A stretch of 64,000 bases of DNA from NCBI GenBank assembly GCA_003170135.1, contig PMZR01000058.1, forward strand, positions 42,924 to 106,923, given 5' to 3'. Of this stretch, positions 1 through 7,776 are shown piece after piece. Source of the stretch: Acidobacteriota bacterium (GTDB lineage Bacteria; Acidobacteriota; Vicinamibacteria; Vicinamibacterales; Fen-181). The notes beneath the pieces are model-generated. The model saw only the letters and a list, made by a program, of their open reading frames with translations. It did not search any database and had not been told where the DNA came from. The translations under genes were made by a program, and so were the position numbers. The number at the start of each line of letters is the position of its first letter. Position 1 is the stretch's first letter.

Positions 1-435
1 CGTCACCAGCGCGCGGCCCACCGCCTTCGGGTCATACGTGCCAAAGCTCGCGCTGCCCCCCTGGTAGCCGGCCGTGTGCAGCGTGTCGAAGAACAGGACG
101 AACAGCCGGTTCCTGGGGTCCGCGGCCGCTTCGTCCGATTCCGCCTGGCTCCTCGGGTCGCCGCGTTCGGCCTCGATCCCCGGCGCGCGCGCGACGATCT
201 GTTCGAACGTCTCGATGCTCTGCGGCACGTTGTCTTCGAGGACGTCGAAGTCGCCCTGCTTCAGGTCGGACACGATCCGGCCGTTGGCGCTCGGGTACAC
301 GTCGACGCGCACGAAGTTCACGCCTGTCTTGAACGTCGGCTTCTGCTGAGAGGCCGGCGCCGGCGTCTGCGGGGTCTGCGCGGCGAGGACGACGGCCAGC
401 GCAGCGGCGAGGGTGAGGGCGAGGACAAATCTCAT
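1..435 (-). CDS. VWFA-related Acidobacterial-type secreted protein, partial (C-terminus beyond window)
   Basis: The first 145 codons are in the window; the gene runs off the left edge. It begins with a typical signal peptide (charged start, then a Leu/Ala-rich core of about 15 residues ending near AAQ), followed by a Pro/Gln linker and the sequence FKTGVNFVRVDVYPS, then SDLKQGDFDVLEDNVPQ. This N-terminal block is closely parallel to the start of the next gene (488-2659), so the two are tandem paralogues. The block is characteristic of the VWFA-related domain family seen widely in Acidobacteria. A LFVLFFDTLH stretch marks the first strand of the VWA fold. Function is unknown; an exported, probably cell-surface or periplasmic, role is inferred. 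The ATG at 435 was chosen because it directly starts the signal peptide. Confidence 0.8.
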   Translation of the reverse strand, partial: MRFVLALTLAAALAVVLAAQTPQTPAPASQQKPTFKTGVNFVRVDVYPSANGRIVSDLKQGDFDVLEDNVPQSIETFEQIVARAPGIEAERGDPRSQAESDEAAADPRNRLFVLFFDTLHTAGYQGGSASFGTYDPKAVGRALVT

Positions 436-439
436 ACCT

Positions 440-486
440 GGAGCCTTATCGTGGCCCGGAGCCTGGATCTCCGGAGCCTGGAGCCT
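440..486. repeat. Degenerate GGAGCCT repeat between tandem paralogues
   Basis: The heptamer GGAGCCT occurs at 440, 458, 473 and 480, filling the whole gap between the two VWFA genes. Only the last two copies are in exact tandem, so this is the weakest member of the period-7 intergenic repeats in the window. Confidence 0.45.
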
Positions 487-487
487 C

Positions 488-2659
488 TTATTGAGACATC
501 ACCCGGAACGCCACGTACAGCTTCTTGTCCGGCGCGGCGGCAACGGCCATCTCCATCACGTAGTCGCCCGGCGCCACGTTCGCGAGCGCGATCGTGGCCG
601 TCGCGAGGCGGCCGCCGTTGCGCTCGACGATCGTGACGGGAATCGGCTGGCCGAGCATGTGTCCGCCGCGATCCACCAGGCGCAGGGTGGGCGCATCCGT
701 TGCGCCGGCGACCGGCACCTCGACGCGCAGGATCTCCCGCCGCGTGAACCGGACATCGGCGGTCGGCTGAAACTCGCTGCGCGGCGTGTTCGGCCGCCGG
801 GACAGCAAGGGCTGTCCCAGCGCCGATTCGGACGAGGACGGGGCCCCGGGCACGGTCGCGGCCGTCCGTTCGTCGAACACGGTCTCGCCGTCGGCGGCGT
901 AGGCTTTCGCCAGCACCTCATACCCGCCGGCAGACAGCGTCCCCGTCGCGGGAAACGCGACGCTGAATGCCGCGTGCGAGGGTTCCAGCGAGACCGGCAA
1001 CGTCCCGGCCGCTTTCCCGTCGGCGGAGGTGACCGTCAGTTCCGCGCGCCATCCGCGCCGCCACTCGTCTCGCCGGGCCTGGGCGCTGTCGAGTTCGCCC
1101 ACGATCCGCAACTGCCAGCCGTTCGCGGCCTGGTTCCACTCCGGCGTGACGGCGACGTGGAACGGCGCGTCCGATCGGAGCCGCGCCAGCGGCGCAAGCG
1201 CAGCGAGAATGGGCGGCGGCACGAGATCGGGCAGCGCAGCCGACGCCGCGGCGCCGGCTTCGGCCGGAATCACGGCCCGGTATCCCTGGCGCGCGCGCAC
1301 GTTGACGCCCTTGCGCTTGACGTTGACGGAGATCTTGCGGAAGCTGCCGTCCCTCTTCGGGTTGGTCGAGTAATAGCCGAGCAGGTAATAGGACGAGAGC
1401 GTGTCGGAGATGTCCTTGAGGCCCTTCTCGAAATCGTCCATGTTGAGGATGGCCCGGCCGTTGGTGTCCTTGGAGAGCTGCGTCAGCGCCTCGTGCCAGA
1501 GCATCCTGTCGTGCTGGATGGCCGGAAAGTCGCCCGACAGCAAATGGTCGCCCGGGCGACTGGGATCCCCCCACTGGCGCTGGTACTTCCGCGTATCCTC
1601 GTCGATGTCGGCGCCGGGGCGATTGTAGGTGACGAGCGGGTGCGCGTAGACGGAGTAGAAGGCGACGTTGGCGCGCCTGGCGTCGTTGATGATCGATCGG
1701 AACCAGCCGTCGAAATCCCTGTCCGCCAGCGCGAGCCGCTCCTCGTGGCAGACGGTGTCGTCCTCGCCGATGATGCCCGAGCGCGGATCCCGATAGTTCA
1801 TGATGCGGGGGGGCGGGTCCCAGCCGCGCGTCACCACCAGGACCGCCTTGCGTTCCTCGCGCACCATTTCGAGGTTGCCCATCAGCTCGTGGAGCGTGGT
1901 GAAGGTCCGATAGAGACGATAGCGCAGCCGCATCGTCTCCTCGATTTCAGGCCCCTCCGGAAAACAGGCCTCGAAGTGATTCAGTTCGGGCGGCCGCTGG
2001 CCGGTGACGTACGCCGTGAACGAGTGGGTGGCGAGTTCTTCGATGGCCGCCTTCCGGTCCATGAACGTCAGCGACGCCGCCCACATGTCCGGCGTCAGCA
2101 CCGCGACGCGATCCTCGTCGCCCACGACCCGGTTGACGATTTCGCCCAGTGCCGTCCGGAACATGCCATCGTCGGGAACGGGCGGCGGCAGCACGACCGG
2201 GAACCGGAACGGCTCGGGCTGGTAGGAGGGCCGGTCGCGCTCGCGCCGTTCGAGGCGCTCGCGATCGACCCAGGGCAGATGATAGGTGTCGACAAAGAGC
2301 ACGAACATCCGGCCGCGTGTCTCGGGCTCGCCGGGGGCGCGCCCGGTGACGACCTGCCCCTTGTGGACGTACTCGAACGTCTCCACCTTCTGCCGGACGC
2401 CGTCCTCGAGGACGTCGAAATCGGCGGCACGCAGGTCCTCGACAGGCCGGCCGTCCGAGGTCACGTAGGCGTCAACGCGAACGAGATTCGCTTCGGCGCG
2501 GAACCGCGGAATCTGCGGCTGCGGTGCCTGCTGCGTCGATTGTGCGTGGAGTACGACAAGGCCGGCGAGGATGGCGGCCGCTGCCGCCACCGGACGGATC
2601 GAAGCGCGAGGCCCGGCCATGCCCAGCACGTGGGCGACGAATCGGCTTCCTCCCGCCAT
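488..2659 (-). CDS. VWFA-related Acidobacterial-type secreted protein
   Basis: This 723-residue protein has an N-terminal signal sequence (hydrophobic AAAAAILAGLVVLHAQS around residues 24-40) and the conserved block RFRAEANLVRVDAYVTSDGR followed by LRAADFDVLEDGVRQ. A von Willebrand factor A-like fold follows, beginning FVLFVDTYH (about residue 119) with an aspartate where the metal-site Asp is expected. The middle includes SDTLSSYYLLGYYSTNP and a RQGYRA motif, which in this family mark the end of the VWA region. The C-terminal 250 residues look like beta-rich domains. The exported protein has no known biochemical role; surface adhesion or protein binding is a family-level guess. The start at 2659 is preceded by AGGGAGACC. 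An alternative Met lies 13 codons inside. It is the paralogue of the partial gene immediately downstream. Confidence 0.82.
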   Translation of the reverse strand: MAGGSRFVAHVLGMAGPRASIRPVAAAAAILAGLVVLHAQSTQQAPQPQIPRFRAEANLVRVDAYVTSDGRPVEDLRAADFDVLEDGVRQKVETFEYVHKGQVVTGRAPGEPETRGRMFVLFVDTYHLPWVDRERLERRERDRPSYQPEPFRFPVVLPPPVPDDGMFRTALGEIVNRVVGDEDRVAVLTPDMWAASLTFMDRKAAIEELATHSFTAYVTGQRPPELNHFEACFPEGPEIEETMRLRYRLYRTFTTLHELMGNLEMVREERKAVLVVTRGWDPPPRIMNYRDPRSGIIGEDDTVCHEERLALADRDFDGWFRSIINDARRANVAFYSVYAHPLVTYNRPGADIDEDTRKYQRQWGDPSRPGDHLLSGDFPAIQHDRMLWHEALTQLSKDTNGRAILNMDDFEKGLKDISDTLSSYYLLGYYSTNPKRDGSFRKISVNVKRKGVNVRARQGYRAVIPAEAGAAASAALPDLVPPPILAALAPLARLRSDAPFHVAVTPEWNQAANGWQLRIVGELDSAQARRDEWRRGWRAELTVTSADGKAAGTLPVSLEPSHAAFSVAFPATGTLSAGGYEVLAKAYAADGETVFDERTAATVPGAPSSSESALGQPLLSRRPNTPRSEFQPTADVRFTRREILRVEVPVAGATDAPTLRLVDRGGHMLGQPIPVTIVERNGGRLATATIALANVAPGDYVMEMAVAAAPDKKLYVAFRVMSQ

Positions 2660-2714
2660 GGTCTCCCTGGAGTGTACGCTGGCACCGCCAGTATATCAGG
2701 GGAGGACGGGAAGA

Positions 2715-2742
2715 AGTCCGGAGTCCGGGGTCCGAAGTCCGA
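2715..2742. repeat. Period-7 intergenic repeat, AGTCCGG type (4 units)
   Basis: Four exact tandem heptamers: AGTCCGG, AGTCCGG, GGTCCGA, AGTCCGA. The array lies in the 151-bp gap between a VWFA gene start and the plsC stop codon. The same unit family recurs at 32609-32685. Confidence 0.7.
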
Positions 2743-2810
2743 GGGCAGGCCGACTGTCTCCACGGCAAGGCGTCTACCGTCTACCCCTGCCGGCTGCCGA
2801 CCCGGCCCGC

Positions 2811-3593
2811 TCAGTTCACCGGGCCCTCGCCGAGGAGCGCTTCGATGCGTGCGCGCACTTCAACCACCAGGCGATCGCGATCGGCGACGGTCATCCCCCG
2901 GGTGTCCACGGGACGGCCGATGCGGACGCTGACGGTCACCGGCCGGATGATCGCGCTGCCCTTCCTCATCGCATCGCGCGCGCCCGTGATGGCCACCGGC
3001 ACGATTGGCGCCTGCCCGAGAATCGCCAGGACGAAGCCGCCCTTCTTGAACGGGAGCAGCTCGCCGGTCCGGCTTCTCGTGCCCTCGGCAAAGATCAGGA
3101 ACGACTCGCCCTGCCGCACGAACCCGGCCGCGCGTTCGATGGCCCGCGCCGCCTGCCGGCGGTCGGTCCGATCGATGGCGACGAAGCGAGCCATGCGTAT
3201 CGCGTGCGAGAGAATCGGAATCCTGTCGAACTCCACCTTGTAGAGCATCTGCAGCCGGCGGTGCAGCGTCAGGAAGAGCAGGGGCGGATCGACGTTGCTC
3301 TGGTGGTTCGAACAGAAGACGACGCCGTCGGAGGGCACGCGGTCGCGGCCGGCGACGCGCCAGCGGATCCCAACGATGGCGAGCGCCAGCGTCACGCCGA
3401 TTCGCCCGGGCACGAACAGCACGCTGCGCGCCCGGAACAGGAGGGCCAGCAGGATGGCGATCGGTGCGACCACGAGCACGTACAACGACACGACGACATA
3501 GGCGACAATCGAGCGCAGGAGTGCAACGGCCGTCTCGAGAGGGGTCGCGCGGGTGTTGGACGCGTGGATGGTGCCGGTTGTGGTGTCGGTCAT
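2811..3593 (-). CDS. plsC: 1-acyl-sn-glycerol-3-phosphate acyltransferase family protein (PlsC-like)
   Basis: A membrane-associated acyltransferase of 260 residues. An N-terminal hydrophobic segment (about residues 28-60, two stretches) precedes the catalytic motif NHQSNVD, the NHx4D block that carries the His-Asp dyad. The second block, FAEGTRSRTGE, binds the glycerol phosphate, and VPVAITG corresponds to block IV. The expected reaction is acylation of lysophosphatidic acid to phosphatidic acid at the inner membrane. The size fits the family. It stands alone, separated from carD by an intrinsic terminator and from the VWFA gene by a repeat array. Other LPLAT-family acceptors cannot be excluded. 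Confidence 0.85.
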   Translation of the reverse strand: MTDTTTGTIHASNTRATPLETAVALLRSIVAYVVVSLYVLVVAPIAILLALLFRARSVLFVPGRIGVTLALAIVGIRWRVAGRDRVPSDGVVFCSNHQSNVDPPLLFLTLHRRLQMLYKVEFDRIPILSHAIRMARFVAIDRTDRRQAARAIERAAGFVRQGESFLIFAEGTRSRTGELLPFKKGGFVLAILGQAPIVPVAITGARDAMRKGSAIIRPVTVSVRIGRPVDTRGMTVADRDRLVVEVRARIEALLGEGPVN

Positions 3594-3604
3594 GGCAAAG
3601 AAAA

Positions 3605-3633
3605 GGCCCGGACCGGTCGCACCGGTCCGGGCC
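3605..3633 (-). terminator. Intrinsic terminator of carD
   Basis: A perfect 13-bp stem (GGCCCGGACCGGT and its complement) with a 3-nt loop is followed, reading on the minus strand, by CTTTTCTTT. It sits 61 bp past the carD stop codon and just before the plsC start. Confidence 0.8.
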
Positions 3634-3693
3634 CTTCAGTTTGTGGCCTGACTGCCCCGGCAGCCAGGCTGGAGTACGACCCCGCGCGAGAGG

Positions 3694-4272
3694 CTACGAC
3701 GCGCGAATGGCGCGCCGCGCGACGGCGGGTCGGGCCGCGGCCACGCGCACGCTCTTGGCGCGGGCGAGAGCCTTGTTGCGGAGCAGCAGCGAGCGCTCGA
3801 GCGCGGTATCGAGCCGCGCCTCGACCGACGTGTTCGCCTCGCTGACCACCTCCGAGACTTCCGAGATGATCAGGAACCGTGCGCGATCGAGCATCCGCTT
3901 CTCACGGAACGACAGGCTCTTCGACTTACTGAGGAAGCTGAGGCTCTTCAGCACTTCCGCGACGTCATAGATCGACCCGGAACGCATCTTGTCGGAATTG
4001 TCCTTGAAGCGCCCCTTCCAGTTCTGCTGACTATCGATCTTGCCGTCACTCAACAACTCGAACAGTCGCTCGACTTCGCAGTTGTCAATCGCGCGTCGCA
4101 GGCCGACGCCGTCGGCGTTGGTCAACGGAACGAGCACGGTCGTGTCGTTGGACGCCATGTGAAGGTGATAGAAGCCGCAGGTTGTACCGAGAATTGTTTT
4201 TTCCTCGATGCGTTCGACGACACCGAGACCGTGGTTTGGGTAAATGACCTTGTCACCGACCTGAAATGTCAC
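3694..4272 (-). CDS. carD: CarD/CdnL-family RNA polymerase-binding transcription regulator
   Basis: The N-terminal 60 residues form the CarD Tudor-like RNA-polymerase interaction domain: FQVGDKVIYPNHGLGVVERIEE, with the YPxHGxG signature and the VLVPLTNADGVGLRR strand. The rest is the helical domain that contacts the promoter, including the conserved WKGRFKDN region and KSLSFREKRMLDRAR. The family binds the beta subunit of RNA polymerase and stabilises open complexes, notably at rRNA promoters. The 192 residues are longer than typical (about 165) because of an Ala/Arg-rich basic tail at the C-terminus. It is monocistronic, with its own sigma70-like promoter and terminator. Confidence 0.92.
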   Translation of the reverse strand: MTFQVGDKVIYPNHGLGVVERIEEKTILGTTCGFYHLHMASNDTTVLVPLTNADGVGLRRAIDNCEVERLFELLSDGKIDSQQNWKGRFKDNSDKMRSGSIYDVAEVLKSLSFLSKSKSLSFREKRMLDRARFLIISEVSEVVSEANTSVEARLDTALERSLLLRNKALARAKSVRVAAARPAVARRAIRAS

Positions 4273-4342
4273 GTGTCCCCCGTATGCTGCAGGAAGGTTG
4301 GGCGGTCAGGAGGCGCGGCGACTCATAAGAGACGACTTTCTA

Positions 4343-4371
4343 ATCATAGCGGATTTGGCGGAAAAATGCAA
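4343..4371 (-). promoter_or_regulatory. sigma70-type promoter of carD
   Basis: On the minus strand TTGCAT (4366-4371) and TATGAT (4343-4348) are separated by exactly 17 bp, close to the housekeeping consensus and unusually AT-rich for this genome. The start codon is 71 bp downstream of the -10 box, leaving a 5' leader of about 65 nt. Confidence 0.75.
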
Positions 4372-4637
4372 TGAAAACGGGCACAATTCGGACAGTTTCG
4401 CCCTATTTTTGCTCGGCAGTACACCGGACTTTCACCTCTGGCGCGCGCCATCCGGACTGGCTGGGCTGCCCGTAAAGGCGCACGCACAAGGCAGTTAGTG
4501 AGACCTCATCCCAGGCCGGGCGTTTCGGCGGGCGAAGGCTGAGGTTGACCGGGACCGCGACCGTAAAATATCCGGAACCCCTTATTGCCAGTGGGCGCGG
4601 CGTGGTGGCCGGGGTGCGGATGAGCATTCGGGCCGCA
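4372..4637. other. Non-coding spacer upstream of tRNA-Leu
   Basis: About 265 bp between the divergent carD promoter and the tRNA promoter. I see no gene with a convincing ribosome-binding site. Short open frames here lack homology clues. Confidence 0.4.
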
Positions 4638-4646
4638 TGCTATACT
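4638..4646 (+). promoter_or_regulatory. Extended -10 promoter of tRNA-Leu
   Basis: TGCTATACT is a TGN-extended -10 element ending 19 bp before the first tRNA base. No good -35 box is visible at the expected distance, which is common for extended -10 promoters. Confidence 0.55.
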
Positions 4647-4665
4647 TCCGCGATTTCCTCATCGT

Positions 4666-4753
4666 GCCGGAGTGGCGAAACTGGCAGACGCGCGGGACTC
4701 AAAATCCCGTTCCCCCAAAGGGAGTGTGGGTTCGATTCCCTCCTCCGGCACCA
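4666..4753 (+). tRNA. tRNA-Leu (anticodon CAA)
   Basis: Acceptor arms GCCGGAG and CTCCGGC pair, followed by discriminator A and an encoded CCA (4751-4753). The anticodon stem CGGGA/TCCCG encloses loop CTCAAAA, giving anticodon CAA for leucine UUG codons. A long variable arm (GTTCCCCCAAAGGGAGT) marks a class II tRNA, and the T arm carries GGTTCGATTCC. The gene is intact, although it is the attachment site of the element that starts at its 3' end. Confidence 0.95.
4695..4753 (+). other. attL core (59-bp direct repeat in tRNA-Leu 3' half)
   Basis: The 59 bases from the anticodon stem through CCA are identical to 19737-19795. The integrase gene starts its 3' end 25 bp away, the usual position for a tRNA-targeting tyrosine integrase. 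This end retains the complete tRNA. Confidence 0.92.
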
Positions 4754-4777
4754 ACTTCCTGAACAATTCCGCACGTG

Positions 4778-5878
4778 CTACTTCCCGCCGTGGGCGCCTT
4801 GCGCCTGGGCTGTGCCCGGAAATGTGCCCGCGTCGATCTTCGCGGCCGCCTCGCGCAGCGTCGCCGCGTCGACGATCGCGTACCGCCGGTAGATCGCCTC
4901 GGTCTTGTGCCCGACCATGGCCATCGCGGCCGAGCGCGACACGCCGACCCGCTCGAGGTTGCGCACCGCGGTCCGCCTGAAGTCGTGGAGAATGCGCCCG
5001 GGCAGCGCGGCCGTGGTGCACGCCGACGTCCACGCGCCGCGGAAGCTGCGAATGCGCTTGCCGTCGCGGTGGAACACGTACGGCACGATGCGCCCCGCTT
5101 TCTTTAGGCGATCGTGGTCGTCACGTTGCGCCTGCAACAGCATGCGCAGCTCGGCCGTGAAGGGAAACACGCGCCCTTCGCGGTTCTTCGTCTTCCCCGC
5201 GTCGAGTCGCACCTCGCCGGCGGCGAAGTCCACCTGGCGCCACTCGAGCGGCAGGACTTCGGACGCGATGCGCCAGCCCGTCCGATACGCGAACCCGACG
5301 ACGGGCCGGAGCTCGGCCGGCAGCGCGTCGCGGACCGCCGCGAACTGGTCAGGCTCGAAGAACCCGCGGCGGACGTTGTCCTCCCGTAGCATCGCGATGT
5401 GCGGCCGCGCGTGCAGCTTCCCGCCCTGGACGGCGAGCGTGAACATGCGCTTGAGCAGCGCGAGCTCACGGTTGATCTCCGCGTTGCTCGCCTTCGCCCC
5501 CTGGCGCGCGACGACGAACGCGCGCACGTCGGACGGCGTGATGTTCGCCAGGCGCCGGCCGCGGAACGCGGGCTCGAGGTGCAGCTTCAGCCGGCGCTTC
5601 GCGTGCGTGAGCGTCTTGCGGTTGTTCATCTGGTAATCGTTGACCAGGTCCTTGGCCGCGTCCTCGAAGGTGACGCGCCCCATCTTCGGCGTGATGGGGA
5701 TCCCGTGCTCGACGTCGCCCTCGCGGGCCCGGAGCATGCGCCGCGCGACCGTCTCTTTCGTGCTCTCCGTGCTCTCGCGCACGGCCCGGCCGTTCTGGTA
5801 GTACTTCAGCCAGAGCGTCGGGAGGGCCTTCCACGTGCCGTCCGCTTGCTTGACCTTCCGGTGATAGATGCTGCCCAT
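4778..5878 (-). CDS. int: Tyrosine recombinase (phage integrase)
   Basis: The 366-residue protein has an N-terminal arm-binding region, a SAM-like core-binding domain (about residues 67-165, FEDAAKDLVNDYQMNN onward) and a C-terminal catalytic domain. The catalytic residues are visible: Arg in YRTGWRIASEV, Lys in AGKTKN, HDFRR (His-x-x-Arg), the second His in MVGHKTE and the nucleophile Tyr in IYRRY. It should catalyse integration and excision at the tRNA-Leu site. The stop codon lies 25 bp from the attL core, with transcription toward the tRNA. The length and complete catalytic set indicate an active enzyme. Confidence 0.95.
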   Translation of the reverse strand: MGSIYHRKVKQADGTWKALPTLWLKYYQNGRAVRESTESTKETVARRMLRAREGDVEHGIPITPKMGRVTFEDAAKDLVNDYQMNNRKTLTHAKRRLKLHLEPAFRGRRLANITPSDVRAFVVARQGAKASNAEINRELALLKRMFTLAVQGGKLHARPHIAMLREDNVRRGFFEPDQFAAVRDALPAELRPVVGFAYRTGWRIASEVLPLEWRQVDFAAGEVRLDAGKTKNREGRVFPFTAELRMLLQAQRDDHDRLKKAGRIVPYVFHRDGKRIRSFRGAWTSACTTAALPGRILHDFRRTAVRNLERVGVSRSAAMAMVGHKTEAIYRRYAIVDAATLREAAAKIDAGTFPGTAQAQGAHGGK

Positions 5879-5942
5879 GACGTCGTCACCCCTTCGGATG
5901 CTGGTCGATCAACGCTTCGAACGATTGGCCCGCGCGGCGCCG

Positions 5943-6347
5943 TCAGGGCCACGGCAGACGTGGTGCGACGACGGCCTTCCTGACTTCTCGCCACGTTCCA
6001 TGCTGTCTGAGCCAGGTCTCCACGACGCGCGGCGGCCGCTTGCGGCCCCGTTCATCCCTCACCCCGTACTCGATCAGCAAAAAGCCCGGGCGCGCGCCGT
6101 CGCCCAGCGGAGACGTCGCGTACCACCCGACCGACCGGATGAACCGCGCCACGGCTTGCTGGATCGTCCACGGCCGGTTTCCGCGCGAGTAGCGTCGGCG
6201 GTGGGCAAACCGCCCGAGCGCCGGACGGTCCTTGAAATACACGATCGCTTCATAGCCGTCGCCCGACTGCTCGGCGTCCCATGCAATGCCGGGCTCGGTG
6301 TTCCCAACCGGACCGCTCATGATGTGCCACGGGCGCGCGCCGCTCAC
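5943..6347 (-). CDS. Hypothetical element protein (134 aa)
   Basis: I do not recognise this protein. It is basic and soluble, with GDGYEAIVYFKDRPALGRF near the start and a C-terminal part rich in Arg and Trp (VETWLRQHGTWREVRK). It starts with an ATG overlapping the previous stop codon by 4 bp, so it is translationally coupled to the gene at 6344-6541. It is the last gene before the integrase. A DNA-related early function is a guess from position only. Confidence 0.6.
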   Translation of the reverse strand: MSGARPWHIMSGPVGNTEPGIAWDAEQSGDGYEAIVYFKDRPALGRFAHRRRYSRGNRPWTIQQAVARFIRSVGWYATSPLGDGARPGFLLIEYGVRDERGRKRPPRVVETWLRQHGTWREVRKAVVAPRLPWP

Positions 6348-6541
6348 CGCGCACCGCCTTTGTGTGAGCGGAACTGCTCGAGAAACAGATCGAGGATGAC
6401 GAAGACGACCTCACGTTGCCGGTTCGGCTCCAGAAACCGGTACACGTTGAGCATCGTCGTTTCGTCCGGCGCCTCTACTGGCGCCGGTTGCGGCTTGGCC
6501 TTCGGTCGGTTCGGATTGAATGTGAGGATGGCGACGCTCAT
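6344..6541 (-). CDS. Small hypothetical element protein (65 aa)
   Basis: The start at 6541 overlaps the upstream gene's stop as ATGA, and the stop overlaps the next start the same way, so it sits in the middle of a coupled three-gene string. A Pro/Lys-rich N-terminus (PNRPKAKPQPAPVEAP) precedes a helical segment, VVFVILDLFLEQFRSHK. No family is recognised. Confidence 0.6.
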   Translation of the reverse strand: MSVAILTFNPNRPKAKPQPAPVEAPDETTMLNVYRFLEPNRQREVVFVILDLFLEQFRSHKGGAR

Positions 6542-6897
6542 CGCGCACCGCCCGCCAACCGCTTGCCCATCGCGATGCCGAGCACGTACGCCGCTTCTTG
6601 CCGAGCGTTGATGAAGCGCCACCAGCTACCGTAGATCACGCGCAGCGCTTCCTTGCTGTCCTCGTTCGGGAACCGCTTATTGAAAGCCTCTTGGAGATCG
6701 CCGAGGTCGAAGTCCTCGCCCGCGGCGTCCCGAAGGCGCGTGCAGGCTGGGGGGACGCCGTCGCTGCTCAGCTCAACCTCTTCGCCGGCGATTGGGCCAA
6801 ATTCCAACAGGCCCAGGGCGCGGCCCGCCAAGATTTCGTCGACGGCGCGCTCCGCCAGCGTGGACAGGTCCGGGGCGGGCTTCCGTTTCTTCGGCAT
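6538..6897 (-). CDS. Hypothetical element protein (119 aa)
   Basis: The ATG at 6897 follows GGAGGCCAAC, a strong ribosome-binding site, making this the first gene of the coupled trio 6897-5943. The protein starts MPKKRKPAPD, then alternates acidic and helical segments (DFDLGDLQEAFNKRFPNED) and ends with an aromatic stretch, IYGSWWRFINARQE. No family is recognised. Confidence 0.6.
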   Translation of the reverse strand: MPKKRKPAPDLSTLAERAVDEILAGRALGLLEFGPIAGEEVELSSDGVPPACTRLRDAAGEDFDLGDLQEAFNKRFPNEDSKEALRVIYGSWWRFINARQEAAYVLGIAMGKRLAGGAR

Positions 6898-6971
6898 GTT
6901 GGCCTCCAGATGAGGCCGGGCGGGACTGCTACAATGTGGCAGCCGTGGGCCCGGTCATAGCGGGTTGACGG

Positions 6972-7154
6972 TTAGGCTCGTCCGCGTGTTGATCGCACGC
7001 GGGCGGGCCGCTTCACCGATTGCGCGGTTTCCTTCCGAAGATACCTGTCGATCGCATCTCGGAGCAGTTCCGAGTACTTCCGATCGCGCTCGGCGGCCAG
7101 TTCGACTAGCCGGCGGTAGGCCGTATCTCCGATCCAGAAGTTGATCCGCTTCAT
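6972..7154 (-). CDS. Ribbon-helix-helix-like small DNA-binding protein
   Basis: Sixty residues with the pattern of a ribbon-helix-helix regulator: a short basic strand (MKRINFWIGDTAYRRL), then helices AAERDRKYSELLRDAIDRYLRKE, followed by a basic tail. It has a clear ribosome-binding site (GGGGAGCCG before ATG). Such proteins act as repressors or antitoxins. No toxin partner is adjacent, so an element regulator is more likely. This is a fold-pattern call, not a firm family match. Confidence 0.6.
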   Translation of the reverse strand: MKRINFWIGDTAYRRLVELAAERDRKYSELLRDAIDRYLRKETAQSVKRPARVRSTRGRA

Positions 7155-7204
7155 CGGCTCCCCGTCACTCTACGCCCGCTGTACGTACGTGTCAAGCCCC
7201 ATGT

Positions 7205-7453
7205 TCACGGTTTCACGCTCGCAACATCGTCGAGATCGATCCGCTGGCCAACCGTCGCGGGTTCCCGATCGTCGCACGCGATCAGCAGCCGCGGCCGCTC
7301 GCCTTCGGCGGCGTCGACCTCGCTCAGCATGAGCAGGCCCGGCCGCATGTCCAGGCGCACGCGCGATCGCTCGCACAAGCGCTGCCCGTGCGCGCGGAGC
7401 AGCCGCTCGAGCGCGGCCCGGAAGTCGTGGAAGGCCGTTTCGTGCTCGGTCAT
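7205..7453 (-). CDS. Hypothetical element protein (82 aa)
   Basis: The start at 7453 overlaps the previous stop codon as ATGA. The N-terminal half is a single amphipathic helix region (FRAALERLLRAHGQRLCERSR). The C-terminal half is strand-rich with acidic residues (LLIACDDREPATVGQRIDLDDV). I do not recognise the family. Confidence 0.55.
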   Translation of the reverse strand: MTEHETAFHDFRAALERLLRAHGQRLCERSRVRLDMRPGLLMLSEVDAAEGERPRLLIACDDREPATVGQRIDLDDVASVKP

Positions 7454-7683
7454 GACGTTCGCTCCGTCAACTTGGCGAGCTCGCCGATGAGCGCGCGCAT
7501 GTGCCGAACCTGCTCGGCGTGCTGGTTCCGGTTCGCCGCCGACCGGCAGCGGTTCGAGCAGTACTTCGACCAGGGGCGGCGCTTCGGCGCCGGCTGCCGG
7601 CAGTACTCGCAGACATCGTTCAGGATGCCCGAAGAATGCGACCGTTCGCATTGTGGCGACACATCGGCCTCTGCCCCTGCCAT
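7450..7683 (-). CDS. Small zinc-finger-like protein
   Basis: The 77-residue product contains CEYCRQPAPKRRPWSKYCSNRC, a Cx2C...Cx3C zinc-binding pattern like those of small phage or transposon zinc-ribbon proteins. A helical tail (MRALIGELAKLTE) follows. The ATG at 7683 is preceded by GGGGGGATGCA. It lies directly after the tape-measure gene and is coupled to the next gene by a 4-bp overlap. It probably binds nucleic acid; its role is unknown. Confidence 0.62.
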   Translation of the reverse strand: MAGAEADVSPQCERSHSSGILNDVCEYCRQPAPKRRPWSKYCSNRCRSAANRNQHAEQVRHMRALIGELAKLTERTS

Positions 7684-7776
7684 TGCATCCCCCCTGAGCC
7701 GGGCGCCCCGGGACATCCGCCCGGCAGCGCCCCACCCGATCTACTTCGTCCCGGCCGGCAGCAGTCGGGCCACCAG